The notes beneath the pieces were generated by a model. That model searched no databases. It saw nothing but the letters and a program-made list of their open reading frames with translations, and was not told the DNA's origin. From Mytilus galloprovincialis (Eukaryota > Mollusca > Bivalvia > Mytilida > Mytilidae), in contig NC_134843.1 of NCBI RefSeq assembly GCF_965363235.1, positions 93,033,795 to 93,097,794 on the forward strand: a stretch of DNA of 64,000 nucleotides. Direction: 5' to 3'. Below are positions 1-12,304 of the stretch, in pieces. The stretch's first letter is position 1, and every line of letters starts with the position of its first letter. A program made the translations under genes and the position numbers.

Positions 1-200
1 AAGCCACTAACAACTAATAAAAAATCATGCAACTAAGACTAAACTATCAATCCGTACACATCCAACATCCAATTGATTTAATGTAAAGACGTCATAAACA
101 GCCAGAGAAAAACATGACCTTGTGCAATGCCAAGTTACAGGTATCGACAGATTGTAGATCCATGAATATGTATATACATATAACATACTAAGAATATTTA
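1..200 (-). repeat. 3' flank of the Penelope-like element (dispersed repeat segment)
   Basis: Bases 1-115 match, with a few differences, bases 18065-18180, and a related stretch occurs in opposite orientation at about 63890-64000. Shared landmarks are ACATCCAACATCCAATNGAT and AATCATGCAnCTAAGACTAAA. On the minus strand this segment directly follows the reverse-transcriptase remnant at 198-1694, so I infer it is the element's 3' region. It runs off the left edge of the window. Confidence 0.6.
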
Positions 201-1694
201 GTTAGCATTTAATTTACTGATAACAAAATCAATATTTATACAAAAAAAAACAATATTCAATGATCTTATTACAGTGTTGAATAGGTAACCTTTTAGAATA
301 AGTTTATTCAAAGGAGCGATAAGTTTACATGGATCATTTCTAAATTTCCGGGCACGGTTAACAACATTTCCGTAAAAATGAGGATGTGCTATCCCGTTTG
401 AAATAAGTTTTCTACAGGTACAACCAAACTTCAAAATCAAATCTTTATATCTATGGAAAAATTTAGAAAAGGTTTTAAGTAATTTATGGTAACGATATCC
501 CTGGTTTAATAATTTACCTGTAATACATAGGTTGCGTTCGTTAAAATCAAAAACGTCACAACAGACACGGGCATAGCGAACAAGTTGTGAAATATAAACA
601 CCGTAAGATGGTGCGAACGGAACATCACCATCTAAAAATGGAAAATTAACAATAGGGAACAAAAAAATCGTCTCTTTTGTCGTAAATTTTAATGTGGAGT
701 TTCCCGTTTAAAACCGAAATATCTAAATCCAGGAAAGGACAGTTATTACCAAATAAATTTGATTTATTTAAAGTAAGTTCCTTGGGGTAAATTTCCGCAG
801 TATATTGAGAAAATTCTTGATTATTTAACGAAAAAATATCATCAAGATAACGGTAAGTGCTGTTGAATTTATCAATTAAATGCAATTTCGACGGGTCTTT
901 ACTGAGTTTAGTCATGAACTGTGATTCGTAACAGTACAAAAACAAGTCTGCTATTAAAGGGGCACAATTCGTGCCCATGGGGATACCTACAACCTGTCGA
1001 TAAACTTTGTTGCCGAAACGCACATAAATATTATCAAGGAGAAAATTAATAGCTTCAATCATTTCATCACACCTCCAGTAAGTATATCTAGCATATTTAC
1101 CTTTCTCATTAGAGAAGAAGGCTTAAAATGAGTTGCAGCAAATATATCTACATTCAGCTTTACCAAACGACCATTTAATTAAATAGGAAAACTTTTGTTT
1201 AATAAGATAGTGTTGAAGTGTAGTGTAAAGAGTAGAAAAATAAAAACTATTAACACAATCAAAAGGACCATCAAAAGCACGTAATTTATCTAAAACATCC
1301 AAAGAATTTTTTACACTCCAAAAATGGTTTATACCACTATGTTCATATATTTTATTACAATAGTTTATGATAAGCTCTTTAATAGTAGTTAATGAACTAG
1401 TTAAGAGCACTGAAATATTAGTTGTAGAACACTTACCAGAGGCCGAGATGAAACTATATTTAAATGTTTTTTGTGTAGTTTAGGTAGCCAATATATAGTA
1501 GGGACCTTCAAACGTTCAGAAGAAGCCTTAAGCTTTGATGTGGTTGTGATATGCTTGTTTACTATATGACTCTCTGTGGAGCGGATGGACTTGAATGTAG
1601 ATGAATTTAAAATTTCATTCTTAAGAACGTCCGTGTAGTATTTACGGCATACCACCACCACATTGTTGGCTGCTTTGTTGGCCGTTACAAACAC
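198..1694 (-). pseudogene. Decayed Penelope-like reverse transcriptase
   Basis: Four adjacent minus-strand reading frames (1694-1401, 1410-1123, 1062-646, 662-198) together cover most of a retroelement reverse transcriptase. Visible motifs, in order, are YWLPKLHKK (about 1500), a VVGIPMGTNCAPLIADLF block (about 945-990) and the catalytic YLDD (838-849), followed by a FLDLDISVLNG block. The PKLHK motif with YLDD and this layout is characteristic of Penelope-like elements. The gene is broken: the frame shifts near 1460 and again near 662 (next to a run of T on the minus strand), and there is an in-frame stop at 1123 between the second and third pieces, which otherwise share a frame. No GIY-YIG endonuclease is visible downstream; it may lie elsewhere in this family or be lost. 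The copy is clearly non-functional. Confidence 0.85.
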
Positions 1695-2350
1695 AAATCG
1701 CTTTGAAAGTATTTGAAGTTTATTTCTTATTCTGGAAAAAAGGTGTATTATGTACTCTATTATTTACTTCTAAGTTATTTTCAAAATGTGATATTCTCTT
1801 ATCTAGTTATAAGCCAACATAAACTTTAAAAACTATAACCATATGCTGAGAGGAAAGGGAGTTGAGGTGTAAATCGCAAAACCCATCTGTTTTTTATAAA
1901 CTTGGTCCTTTCAAGAGTTATATCACATACTTAATTAAATAAACTACATTTTAAGATAATATTTTTTGTTCACCCCAGTTATCCTCATTGCAGTAACTGA
2001 AAAATGATATTAAGGTTTATCACAAGCCAAAATTGCTTATACATGTATTTTAGTATTCATATGGCATGCACTACTCAGTTGAACCTTATGAGGTGAAACG
2101 ACTGTAATATATATCAATATCTTTTTTGTGGAATCACATTCAATATTAATAAAGAATATTTTTCTAAGGAACGAAACCTATATTGTGTTTTTCATGCTGT
2201 AGGATAATTGATATTTCGTTTGTCAATGAAGAAACTTGTTAATCGGTCGAATATCATCATACCAAATATTATTGTCAAAACAGTTTTCGTTAAATGATAT
2301 GATAGTACTTGAACAATGAAAAGAACGGTCACAACATAAATGGAAGCGTT
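1695..2350. other. Gene-free AT-rich stretch
   Basis: I see no coding frame or recognisable repeat. It may be the unrecognisable 5' remainder of the Penelope-like copy or ordinary intergenic DNA. Confidence 0.4.
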
Positions 2351-2359
2351 CCAATTCCG

Positions 2360-2570
2360 CTATCTCAAGAATTATATGCGACTGTAATCCATGTCAGAGG
2401 TTTGGCTAGCTATAAAACCAGGTTTAAGCCGCTATTATCTACATAAAGCAAATGCATGTACGTTTTTTGTTCCTTCGTTTGATGTGTTTGAGCTTTTGCT
2501 TTACCATTTGATTACGGGCTTTCCGTTTTGAATTTTCCTCGTACTTCGATATTTTTGTTTTTAGCTTTTT
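2360..2570 (+). repeat. Dispersed repeat, family C (GCTATAAAACCAGGTTTAA type)
   Basis: The copy runs from GCGACTGTAAT through GGTTTGGCTAGCTATAAAACCAGG, CCTTCGTTTGATGTGTTTGA, GCCATTTGAT-like and TTTCCGTTTTGAATTTTCCTC to a TTTTTGTTTTTAGC tail. Further copies in this window are at about 7148, 36040, 44965, 48433, 51340, 57290 and 58960, with reversed partial copies at 40265 and 56120. I know this as a very common mussel repeat; no coding capacity is visible. Confidence 0.75.
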
Positions 2571-2944
2571 AACAAATTTTCAAAATCTACATTCATCGAT
2601 CCCAAAGACAGTGTAAAAGTTAAAAGACATTTGAACGAAGAATACGAGAGCTAGTGTGTGACATGAGAAATATGACGTCCCATTACTCTGGAATAAAACA
2701 AACGGATATTAAAAAGCAATAATAGCACATGTTTTTCAACTCTTCCAACGATTGTGTACAGTACAGTAAATATATCAATGCATTATGAAGTTCTTGTTCA
2801 TGTAAATAGTACAGTTACAGTGTAATGTCTAGAAAAAAAGCTGAAATGACCTAGCAGAAAATATTCTAAATCAAAAGAAGTTTTCTTTAATCCATGTTAA
2901 TTTTTTTTTTCAAGGTTGATGTTTTTTCTTGATTTGTGTATGTT

Positions 2945-3425
2945 AATTTGTGTTACTTCATTTTCTGATTGAATTAAGCCATTTCAATTGATATTTTATA
3001 GTGTGTCTTTCAATGTTGTGATTTTACACTAGTGTTTCAGATAAGGGCGAAGTTTTGATACCATTAAAACGTTTAAACCCGCTGCAATTGTATGCACTTG
3101 TCATAAGTCAGGAATGTGATGTTCAGTAGTGTGTCTTTCTATGTTGTGATTTTACACTAGTGTTTCAGATAAGGGTGAAGTTTTGATACCATTTAAACGT
3201 TTAAACCCGCTGCAATTTTATGCACTTGTCATAAGTCAGGAATCTGATGTTCAGTAGTTGTGGTGTGTTGATGTGGTTATAAGTATTTCTCGTTTCTCGG
3301 TTTTCATATAGATTAGACCGTTGGTTCTCCCGTTTGAATCGTTTTACACTAGTAACTCTTCGGGGCCCGTTATAGCTTGCTGTTCGGTGTGAACCAAGGC
3401 TCCGTGTTGAAGGCCGTTTCATTTA
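2945..3425 (+). repeat. Dispersed repeat, family A, with internal 128-bp tandem duplication
   Basis: The block around GATATTTTATAGTGTGTCTTT to GTTCAGTAG occurs twice in tandem (3001-3128 and 3129-3256, offset 128) with only a few differences. It continues to AGCCAAGGCTCCGTGTTGAA-like sequence at the 3' side. The same family is at 6290-6500 and 27990-28365, both of which continue into a tail (GAGTTGTCTCATTGGCACTC) that is cut off here. The other copies carry the 128-bp block once at most. Confidence 0.8.
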
Positions 3426-3429
3426 GATA

Positions 3430-5205
3430 CATCAGCCGCAGAACATTGCTATTAAATCATTCCCATCTCTTTCAAATTATTATTAGGAAGGGGGCCCGGG
3501 ATTAAAATTAAAGACACAGATACATACATAAAATCTGTACGTATAATCTAGATTCTCATATTAAATGAAAAGATATCTAAAATGATAAATGGACAAGAAT
3601 TTCAACATTTTGCAGTACACTTGACAACGTCGGCACACTTTGCATAAACCTCACAAATGACAATGTATTATTGAAGAATAGGTTATCATTTCTGAATTAT
3701 CTTGTTTTATCTAAACGTATATACAAACACAGATACATAAAGCAAACATATATGTTAAAACATTCAATACTAATGAATTGGAAAACAACACTAAAAAATG
3801 ACGATCCAATAAAAACTAATGTTAGTGTAATTCATCATATATGCATTCTATGTTTATAGACCATAACCCCTTAACAGTACAAAAGAACACTTGAAATATT
3901 ATCACTAAAAGACATTTCCGATAAGCTAAATGTTTTATATTGTGAAAAAGATGGTTTCTAGAAAAACAATAATTAGAAAAACAATTTGCAAGCATTGTAT
4001 GAAAATAATAACATTAATCAATTAATAATACAAGTTGAATGCTGACTTCCTGAATATAGAAACTAAACTAATGAACATGATGCAACCCTTGACATTAATA
4101 TATACTTTATAAGCCTAGAACAGTTACTAATGAGGAAAAAACTTGAGAAACATCATACATGGATAAATAATTATCTATTGACAATATGTATTACTCATCA
4201 AAGATACCAGTATACAAAAAAGAAGATGCGATATGATTCCAAAACTTGTGTTTAAGGGCATACGATACAGTTTTGATCCCGTATTTACATTGTGATAACA
4301 ATTTCCATATAGAGTATTTTGTACCTGATTAAATCGAATATGTAATAAGAAATATACCTTCATGTGCTACTTTTTGAGTAAAATTAGGGCGAAATTTTGT
4401 TTATTTGCTCAAAATTCGTATTTGTGGCCGTATTTTCCCTTTCGAAAGAAAAACATAACTTTTTATGTTTTAAAAGATAAACATAAAATATTTTTGTTAA
4501 ATAATTTGTAATTTCTGTACTTTTAAGTATCCTACAAATTTATAAATTTTTCAGTTGCAATTAACTAAACCCAAAATATAGGTATGAGGCACAACTACAA
4601 CTACAACTAACGTAAAACCACAAAGCACCGAAATAAGAATGTTCGTAGTTTCAATAAGCTAATTCAAACCCAAAACAAAAGAAAACAAAATATAATTAAA
4701 TGCTGTTCTTCAACTTTTAATTTGGTACTCCCGGCGTGCGTTTTGTCTACACGAGATACATCAGGGGAGCTTAAAAAAAAGGAGACAGAAAACAAGCTTG
4801 GCAAAATGAAAAAGACAGATATGTAAACAGCAGATTAGAAAGATAGACATTTCACATCACAAATTTCACAAAGTTGTGTGCTTCAGAAGATTCTAAGCTT
4901 CAAGTTTAAGGATGGTGGAATTTCAGTGAAGATTAATAATATAAATAAAATATCAAGATTTAAACACTTATTTGTTTTCAAAATGTAGTTATCAAGAGGC
5001 ATAGGAATGGTGTAGTGTTGATTGTTTGTCATATTACTTGTAAACTTTAATTTACATATATTTTGAAATAAGAAGTTTTAGAATTACTAAGTTGCATGTT
5101 CATTTTATTGATCGGAAACTAAATATCAATGGGGATTTATATCATTAAATGTTGCTGTTAAAAAATCATTTTAAATAAAGGAATGTATCTCCCTCGTGTA
5201 AAGCT
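3430..5205. other. Gene-free stretch
   Basis: AT-rich sequence. The short open frames here (for example 3671-3859 plus, 4175-4363 minus) have no recognisable motif or splice context, so I do not call a gene. Confidence 0.45.
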
Positions 5206-5365
5206 CTAATTCCTTGCCCGGCTTTGGCTATACTTTTGTACCTCTTTTAAATTATAGCTCGTCATTTTTAAATAAGCTTTTGATTTCAAATATTTTGGCC
5301 GCGAGCATTACTGAAGGGACATTGATTGTCGAAATGCGCATCTGGTGCAGAAAAAATGTGTACCT
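5205..5365 (+). repeat. Dispersed repeat, family D (CGCGTCTGGCG type)
   Basis: Ends in GTCGAAATGCGCATCTGGTGCA, a variant of the GACGAAACGCGCGTCTGGCG signature also seen at about 13150-13255, 37270-37460, 41345, 43361-43470 (reversed), 52076-52290 and 56590-56680 (reversed). It is a common mussel dispersed repeat. Confidence 0.65.
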
Positions 5366-5727
5366 TAAACATTATTAAGAAACTGTTGAAAATTTTGATT
5401 AACGGAATGGTTTATCTGCTTTAAATCTGGACATAATTGTTACTGTAAACTTATATTAAATTTTCGTTTTTATGTCAACCGCAGAATAAAAAACGGTGAG
5501 AAAACTTACATTAAAACCTTGATAATTTGATACATGTTAAAACTATGCCTAGGTCACAATTAAACTAAATCACTATGTCCATACAAAAAAAGACAAATGG
5601 CAGCAAAAAAATACTACACATAAACTATAGACTGAGTAACACTAACCCATAAAACGGGAGATTCTTCTGAAGTGTAAACCTTTCTAGCTCACTTACTAAA
5701 CCATAAAAACAACCAGTGCAAATATGC

Positions 5728-5951
5728 CTAATTAAAAGTGTAGATTTTCTTAACAACGCAATTCAAAGGTCGTGATGCTGATCGTTGTCTCGTACAGTTA
5801 ACGTTTCGTTTTGAATAGGAGAGTTCCTGTCTTTGTTCTTGCCTATCATCAGAATTGTACCCGTATAGTGATGAACCTTGATAAACCATCCGTGGTTGAG
5901 GTTGTTGCATGTAATTCCAGCTATACTCAATCGAATCTTGAACATAAATGA
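5728..5951 (-). CDS. Possible terminal exon of an unknown protein
   Basis: On the minus strand an AG at the end of TTTATGTTCAAG is followed by an open frame of about 65 codons to a TAG. The peptide is rich in Gln, Arg, Ser and Tyr (YMQQPQPRMVYQGSS, later DDRQEQRQELSYSKR). This could be the cytoplasmic or disordered tail of a protein whose other exons lie at higher coordinates. I found no partner exon, and a second overlapping minus frame is also open across the same stretch, so chance is a real alternative. No function can be assigned. Confidence 0.2.
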
Positions 5952-6289
5952 AATTTTTCGGTTAAATTATTAGAAAAATGTACACAAGAATGGATTTATA
6001 TCCTCATTAATTAGATGGTGTGGAAGAAAAATACAAGTTGTTTTAAAAATGAGATAAGACACCTGCATCCGAGACCGCTGCTTTTGCTTTTGATTTCAAA
6101 TAATTAACTATGAATACAATCAGATAATGATGATGTAAAATAAAAGTAAGATAACAAAAATACCGAACTTCGAGGAAAATTCAAAACGGAAAGTTCATAA
6201 TCAAATGGAAAAATCAAATGCATAAACACCATCAAACGATAGGAGAACAACTGTCATATGACTTGATACATGCATTACCTTATGAGTAA

Positions 6290-6500
6290 ATGCATAGATT
6301 AGACCCGTTGGTTTTCCCGTTTGAATGGTTTTACACTTGTAGTTTTGGGGCCCTTTATAGCTTGTTGTTCGGTGTGTGAGCCAAGGCTCCGTGTTGAAGG
6401 TCGTACATTGACCTATAATGGTTTACTTTTATAAATTGTTATTTGGATAGAGAGTTGTCTCATTGGCACTCATACCATATCTTCCTATACCTTTATAAGA
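6290..6500 (+). repeat. Dispersed repeat, family A
   Basis: Contains GTTGGTTTTCCCGTTTGAAT, the AGCCAAGGCTCCGTGTTGAA block, GACCTATAATGGTTTACTTT and the tail GAGTTGTCTCATTGGCACTC followed by ATACCATATCTTCC. It matches 3290-3420 and 28200-28365. Confidence 0.8.
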
Positions 6501-7145
6501 AAATGTTGGATTAAATCTAGTTGTATGAAAGTCTAATAAAATTCCGTTATATTGGTGACAATGTGTGAACAAAATCGTTATTGATAGTATGTAACTGTGT
6601 GTAGATTCTTGCACAAGTCTATTGTAAGCAATGTTGGATAGTCATGAATAGAAACGTGTATATATACAGCTACAATTTGAACTGTAATGACTTGCCAATT
6701 GTATTTATAATAACTTTAGAGTGTATATTAGTTTTTTTATAATTCTAATGCCAATCCCTGTTTCTGCAAAACGGAGGTTTAATGCAAATTTCACAAACCT
6801 ATCACAAAATGATTTAAAGCTCGTAGTTTGCTTTATTATCTGTAGGCATTTAGTTTTTCTATAATATTTGGTTCCTTGATGCCTTTAAGTATTCTTATAC
6901 TCGTTATAAACTTTTTAAGTACTAATTATAGATGTTTTAAATACAAATTTAAAGAATAATTTCCTGTGAAGAGAAACCCTTTGGCATGCAACTGATTAGA
7001 AGGTTTCGTATATTTTTCTTCAGAGTAACACAGAAGGTTCATTGACACCTCTTATATACTGATAATTATGTTGGTCTAATAAAACATCCCAAAACTTAAG
7101 TATTTCCTGAAGTTACTTTGAAAATCAACATATATTCTAAAAAAA
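6500..7145. other. Gene-free stretch
   Basis: No coding frame or repeat that I recognise. Confidence 0.4.
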
Positions 7146-7147
7146 AA

Positions 7148-7410
7148 ACATGGCGAGGTTTGGCTAGCCACAAAATCAGGTTCAACCCACCATTTTTGTC
7201 TTATCTTAAAATGTCCTGTACCAAGTCAGTAAAACGGCAGTGGTTAACTTACAGTTCGTTTCTGTGTGTGTTGCATTGTCGTTTGTTTTGTTTTGCACTA
7301 CAGTGTTTCTGTTGTTTCGTTGTTTTCCTCATATAGTTGATGTGTTTCCATCCGTTTTAGTTTGTAACAAGGATTTGTTTTCTCAAAAGACTCATCAGTT
7401 ATGCTCGAAT
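7148..7410 (+). repeat. Dispersed repeat, family C variant
   Basis: Begins with GCGAGGTTTGGCTAGCCACA and CCTGTACCAAGTCAG, as in family C, then switches to a different 3' half (AGTTCGTTTCTGTGTGTGTT, TTTCTGTTGTTTCGTTGTTT, TTAGTTTGTAACAAGGATTT). The two overlapping open frames here (7118-7336 and 7240-7422) are explained by this repeat. Confidence 0.6.
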
Positions 7411-8585
7411 ACAACAATATGAAGTACGAAGTTGAAAGGAAATTGTGACCTAAAATTTCTAAACAAAGGTTTTGTCATATACAACTAGGTGAGTCTATTT
7501 ATAAAGTAAAATATTCGAAAATGTCAAAGTCTGTAATCGAGCAGTCACCCATTTTTATCAAATAAATCTCTTCTTAAATCTAACTTTTCATTAAACAAAT
7601 ATACAATTATACAAAGTATAAGCAGAGAGTTATAAATCAATACTAAAAAAGTATAAAATAATTAACACAGTAATTAAATTTTCTCATGAGTATCGGAACA
7701 TATTTTGTACATGTACTTTTTTCGTGAGATGCAAGTTAAGTTAAGGATTTTAAATCCTTATGAATTGAAAGCATGAAGTATTCTTTTTACATTCACTACT
7801 GTTTAACATTTAGATATTATTTTAGCGTATGTGTACGCATCCCTGCTCATTGGTGCTCATATGGTGATATAAATGTAAATATATAGTGACTATAAATGAA
7901 ATTGAATATTTTTACAAAAAAATCCTTTTGATTAATTACCTTTGTGCTTTCCTACCACTGTGTTTCAGATGAATGTTTATAACAGAAATATCGTTCTGTT
8001 AATTTTATTCATGCTTTTCGAAATTTTCTGAGACTTAGATTGAAACCCACAATATTACGTGATAAGCGTTTAGAAATAATCAGTTTATTCTGGGACGTTA
8101 TATTCCCGGTTTATTGTCACAACGCACATTAGCACCCTGTATTAAATACAACACACACAATGAGTACATTCATGGACCTTCCCAAAGTATGGATTATATA
8201 ACTGCGTTATCATTATACTTGATACATAAGCATCCACATTTTCGTAAACAATTGTTTTGTCAAAAGGCAAAAAGGTTCTAACATACTAATGATTTTTTTA
8301 ATGCAACCTAGTGTTTATTTTTTTACTGAACGATCAACAAATGGAACAATATAATGTCACATGGTAGCCTATCCATAAACATAGAAACCTGTCTGTATAA
8401 ATGATCGAATGTTTTCGAGAGAATCTTGTATCCGGAGATATCAAAGTGGCTCTAAGAAGCTACAATAGTTCTTATCTGTCAACCCTCTCAGGGGATTTAC
8501 GTAAACATATATATATAATGCGGAGTGAAAGGGGAGGGGGGGGGGAATTTAAACCGAATATACATTTAATTTTCGTCCCAATTTT
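7411..8585. other. Gene-free stretch
   Basis: Mostly unique-looking AT-rich DNA, with a G-run at about 8529-8547. No gene supported. Confidence 0.4.
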
Positions 8586-8735
8586 TTATGAGGTTCGTGT
8601 TGCTTAATCCTTAGTTTTCTTTATTTTGTTTGTGTACTATTGTTTGTCTTTGTTTTTTTAGCTATGGTGTTGTAAGTTTTTTTTCGACTTATGAGTATAA
8701 ATATCCCTTTCGTATCTTTCGTATCTCTTTAATAA
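8586..8735 (+). repeat. Dispersed repeat, family E (CCTTCCGGAGCACCT family, 3' part)
   Basis: GGTTCGTGTTGCTTAATCC, GTGTACTATTGTTTGTCTTT and the ATCCCTTTCGTATCTTTCGT tail are the downstream part of a mussel repeat whose 5' part (CTTACCCTTCCGGAGCACCT) appears at 51880, 58865 and, reversed, at 57025. A related 3' part is at 21625-21725. Confidence 0.6.
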
Positions 8736-9675
8736 GTGTGATATTTTGGTACTTTATATAATATTTAGTTCAAACTCCCTACAGTCAGTTAATCTTGGAA
8801 CGCTTTGCTTCTAATCATATTTCTAATTTAGGTGTTTCGAATATGTATTATATAAAAAAAAAACGTCGAGTACTGAAATTACGTTGTGTATTCGTCTTGG
8901 CTTATGATTTACATAACTAAAATAGTGTTGTGCTTTGCTGCCATGAAAAAATAGATTCAGGATGAAATTTCCTGACAATGTTATCTAATCTCTCTATTAG
9001 TGTACCTTGCTATGCGGTATGGTTATAATTATTGTCAAATAGCCGTACGTTGACCTATAGTTAATTATTTCTACGTCATTTTGTCTCTGTTGTTGAGTTG
9101 TCGCATTGGCAATCATACCAGATTGTCTTATTTCAATAAAGTTGATATTTATTAATAAATGTTAGATGTTAATTATATGTTGGCGTATTCCGACCTTTCC
9201 TTATGAATGAAATAACAATTATTTCTTAAAAGTACTTGTTTATTGTAAAATCTGAGGCGAAACATGTAACGATAGAATTAGCTTCATGCATTTTTTATAA
9301 TGATGTTTCTAGTCGGGAAAATGCAGAATATAAGGTAATCCAAATATAGTTTGTATTATCTTTTTAATGTTGTTCGATATTTGTGTAGTTTTACCTTGTC
9401 CGTTTCCTTTTTAAGAGGACTTTTTCGGAGAGGTTGTTTCAATTAGATATTTCAATTGTTTTTATACTCAATGGCTTTGATCTTTTCAATATTTGGTGGA
9501 TTCATTACAATAAGAACGTCTAATACTTGTTGATGATTAAGAGTATACTTAAAAAAAACGTACTTTTCAACTTTTATGTTAGAATTATAACATTTTTTTT
9601 CATAATTTTTATATAATTTTAAGGTTGTGTTTGTTGTCTTACCTAAGACACAAACAAAGCAAATGTTTTTCTCAT
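8736..9675. other. Gene-free stretch with a degenerate repeat tail
   Basis: A worn copy of the GTTGTCTCATTGGCACTCATACC tail is at about 9092-9125. Nothing else is recognised. Confidence 0.4.
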
Positions 9676-9680
9676 TTTAT

Positions 9681-9818
9681 ATGTTATTTCATCTTATACT
9701 TTTTTTACATGTTATTTCATCTTATACTTTTTTTACATGTTATTTCATCTTATACTTTTTTCATATGTTATTTCATCTTCTACTTTTTTACATGTTATTT
9801 CATATTATACTTTTTTAC
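9681..9818 (+). repeat. 28-bp minisatellite, five copies
   Basis: Five head-to-tail copies of ATGTTATTTCATCTTATACT followed by a T-run and AC start at 9681, 9709, 9737, 9765 and 9792. The last two are slightly diverged and the fourth is 27 bp. The open frames 9625-9933 and 9627-9851 with repeating hydrophobic peptides are by-products of this array. Confidence 0.95.
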
Positions 9819-9829
9819 CTACGACATGA

Positions 9830-10555
9830 CACATCAGCGACAATTGTTTGATGAAGAACAAAACATGATGAACTTCAATTGTTATATGAATGGTTTTTAC
9901 AATAAAACACAATACAAAGGAGAAAATATTTAAAACAAATTTAAATAATATAAACTCGTTAGTTGTGAAAATAAAAGCCGTTGTTGTGTTGCTTTGTGAA
10001 TATATAACATGTTTAGATTGATTAACAGTGCCAAATGGTTATCTTAATGCAAAATCGTATGAAAATATTTGATTTTCTTTATAAATCGATAGTTCGATGA
10101 CGTAAATTAAAATCATGCATATTAATGATTTAACTTAGTTTCTTGAAATGATATCGCAGATACTCTCTATCGGTATGTATTCACGAATTATTTATTGTTA
10201 TGGAATCAAATATTGGGTAAGTAGCCTTTTTGTACCTACTGTTTATTCTAAGATATACCATTTGCGTGAACATTTATTTGTCAATGGTATTAAATACGCC
10301 ATAATTCGGATTTCCTTTGCGCAAGTATGCATATATTGATATTTATTTACCGAAGACCTATTGTACATTATCAATTGACCGTTTATTACAATTCAATTTG
10401 TCTGAAACGGGTCATAGATACAGTAATAATATAGAAAAAAACAGGTACTATAATACATGATTTGAACTTCCGGTTTATTTGGTTGATATAGGTATCAGAG
10501 CTATTACGAGAAATGTTTAAATTTCAAAACGTTTGATGTTAAACCCTTCTTGTTA
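9830..10555. other. Gene-free stretch
   Basis: No supported gene or recognised repeat. Confidence 0.4.
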
Positions 10556-10559
10556 ACAT

Positions 10560-11415
10560 AAGTTTTTTTTTGTATACAATTATTACTCGTAGAACGGGTG
10601 AATATCAAGAGCAAGTATTATTTCTTAGAAGACGTATTCCTAAAATAAAACAAATTTTTGGGTTGGCAATTTTAGATGTACCGCATATAAGGACATAAAT
10701 CGTGTTATAACACCAAGCTAACATTATCGAACCGATACATATTTCCGAGACCCAAATAAGACTAAATGAATATAGTATAGGATAACCATAAAACAACTGT
10801 TTAATAACACCAAAGTTTTCATCACATTATAAAGAAGAATTGTTATGTGGCTTCTGAAAAAACCGAAGAAACATTAAAATATTAAAATCAACCTTAGTTC
10901 CTATGTTTTATTTCAACACTTATGGTGAATAAGTTAGCTATATTGTCTCATTGTTAATAATACGATATCTCTCTATTTTTGAATATTTTTATTTAACAAA
11001 TTGAAACTACGAAGCAGGATAAGGTAACCTTTCGGAAACACGCCATACCGATCCATTATTTAATCACAGCTGCTTAACCTAATTATATTTTATTGTCAAC
11101 CTCCCGTAAATACTAACATGCCTGTATTGTTAGTTTGTCTGCTGCTATAGTGTTTGTTGACTATTTTAGAGATCCCTTCGCCATGTTTCGCTGTTGGAAT
11201 TCTCAATATGTTTATTTTTCACTTTTACACAACTTTTCATGATGATTGTTTTCTAGATCCAATCTAGTTTTGACTGATATTGCTATTTTTACTTGTAAAG
11301 AAAACATAACATTGTATTGAGCATAAAGATACAATTGTTCATGGATTGTTTTTCAATTCTTCTCTATTTCTGTTTTAGCTCTGTTTTTACATATTTCACA
11401 TATCGTTTGCGAATA
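10560..11415 (+). repeat. Segmental duplication, copy 1
   Basis: Aligns with about 12305-13150 at an offset falling from 1746 to 1737 bp. Landmarks in both copies include TATACAATTATTACTCGTAG, AGCAAGTATTATTTCTTAGA, GATAAGGTAACCTTTC and TTCGCTGTTGGAATTCTCAA. Small indels and scattered substitutions separate the copies. No conserved coding frame survives in both, so this is duplicated non-coding or relic repeat DNA. Confidence 0.85.
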
Positions 11416-12120
11416 AATTATTTTATTTTTGCTTTGCATCACGGTGCGGAGCTATTAGTTTCAGTTGACATACACGCCATTTTGAAGTGTTTACTGATCA
11501 CGAATAGGGTGTAATGGTTGCTTTATGATTCGACTGAGACATGGCAACGGCTATTGGCTTAAATGAGATAAAGAATTACGGACCATTTCGTCCCTGGATA
11601 AGACATCAAATACGGAAAATTAACTATGTGTATAACAGTTCCGATCAACTGGCATTACTACACGTTCGTTTTACTATGTATAATTTTCACACTAAGATTC
11701 AATATTGAAATATCAATTATTAATACGTGTTTATTTGCGTTGTTAATCTGCAATATGCACCATTTGTTTTGCTATACAATGTTACTATACAAAAATGCAT
11801 TATTTGTATTTTATAACCTCTGCCAATCAAGGCACACCTCCGGAGTAGTGTCTATTTTTAAATGTTTTACTTTTCAACAAGTAAAGCGAGCAATGTTTTT
11901 AAACCATGGATGTATAACACACTCTCTTAAAGTAAATCCAATTTATGTCAATCAATATCTAAAAATACCACATTTCCAATACTAAATCAACAACCACATG
12001 CACACATATTACCTAAATAAGGATAGAGCGAAGCAGACCTAAGCTTTTTAGAAAGCTCAAACTTCGTAGTTAATTTGATCTTTCAACACAAAAATGAGTG
12101 TTACGTAGAAAAATGAAATT
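11416..12120. other. Spacer between duplicated segments, no gene
   Basis: Includes a 119-codon open frame (11626-11985) whose product is hydrophobic in its first half but has no family motif, signal peptidase-like start or splice context. I treat it as a chance frame in AT-rich DNA. Confidence 0.4.
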
Positions 12121-12124
12121 GTTA

Positions 12125-12245
12125 GCCTGGTATCATTTATGAGCATTTACCGACACTGGGTTGATGCCCCTGACGGTGAACGTTTCGTTCTTGGGGGTAC
12201 TAGCAGTCCAGTAGTCGATATTCCTGGATTTCAATGAAATAGCAA
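12125..12245 (+). repeat. Dispersed repeat, family F (CACTGGGTTGATGCCCCTG)
   Basis: Contains ACACTGGGTTGATGCCCCTG, GGTGAACGTTTCGTTCTTGG and CCAGTAGTCGATATTCCTGG. I recognise this as a worn copy of a common bivalve repeat (consensus near CACTGGGTCGATGCCACTGC). Only copy in the window. Confidence 0.6.
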
Positions 12246-12304
12246 TGATGCATTTTTTTTTAGTTTATTTATTATAAAATATTGAATTATCAGAAAAACA
12301 TATG

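Noticed and set aside
198..662. Separate small gene encoding a 154-residue basic protein.
   Set aside because: It is the C-terminal part of the same broken reverse transcriptase, displaced by a frameshift near 662.
9625..9933. 102-codon frame with repeated FLHVISSYTFF-type peptides, resembling a repetitive membrane protein.
   Set aside because: Entirely produced by the 28-bp minisatellite; another frame over the same array is also open.
11626..11985. 119-codon hydrophobic frame that could be a small membrane protein.
   Set aside because: No recognisable family, composition follows local AT bias, and there are no splice or polyadenylation signals tied to it.
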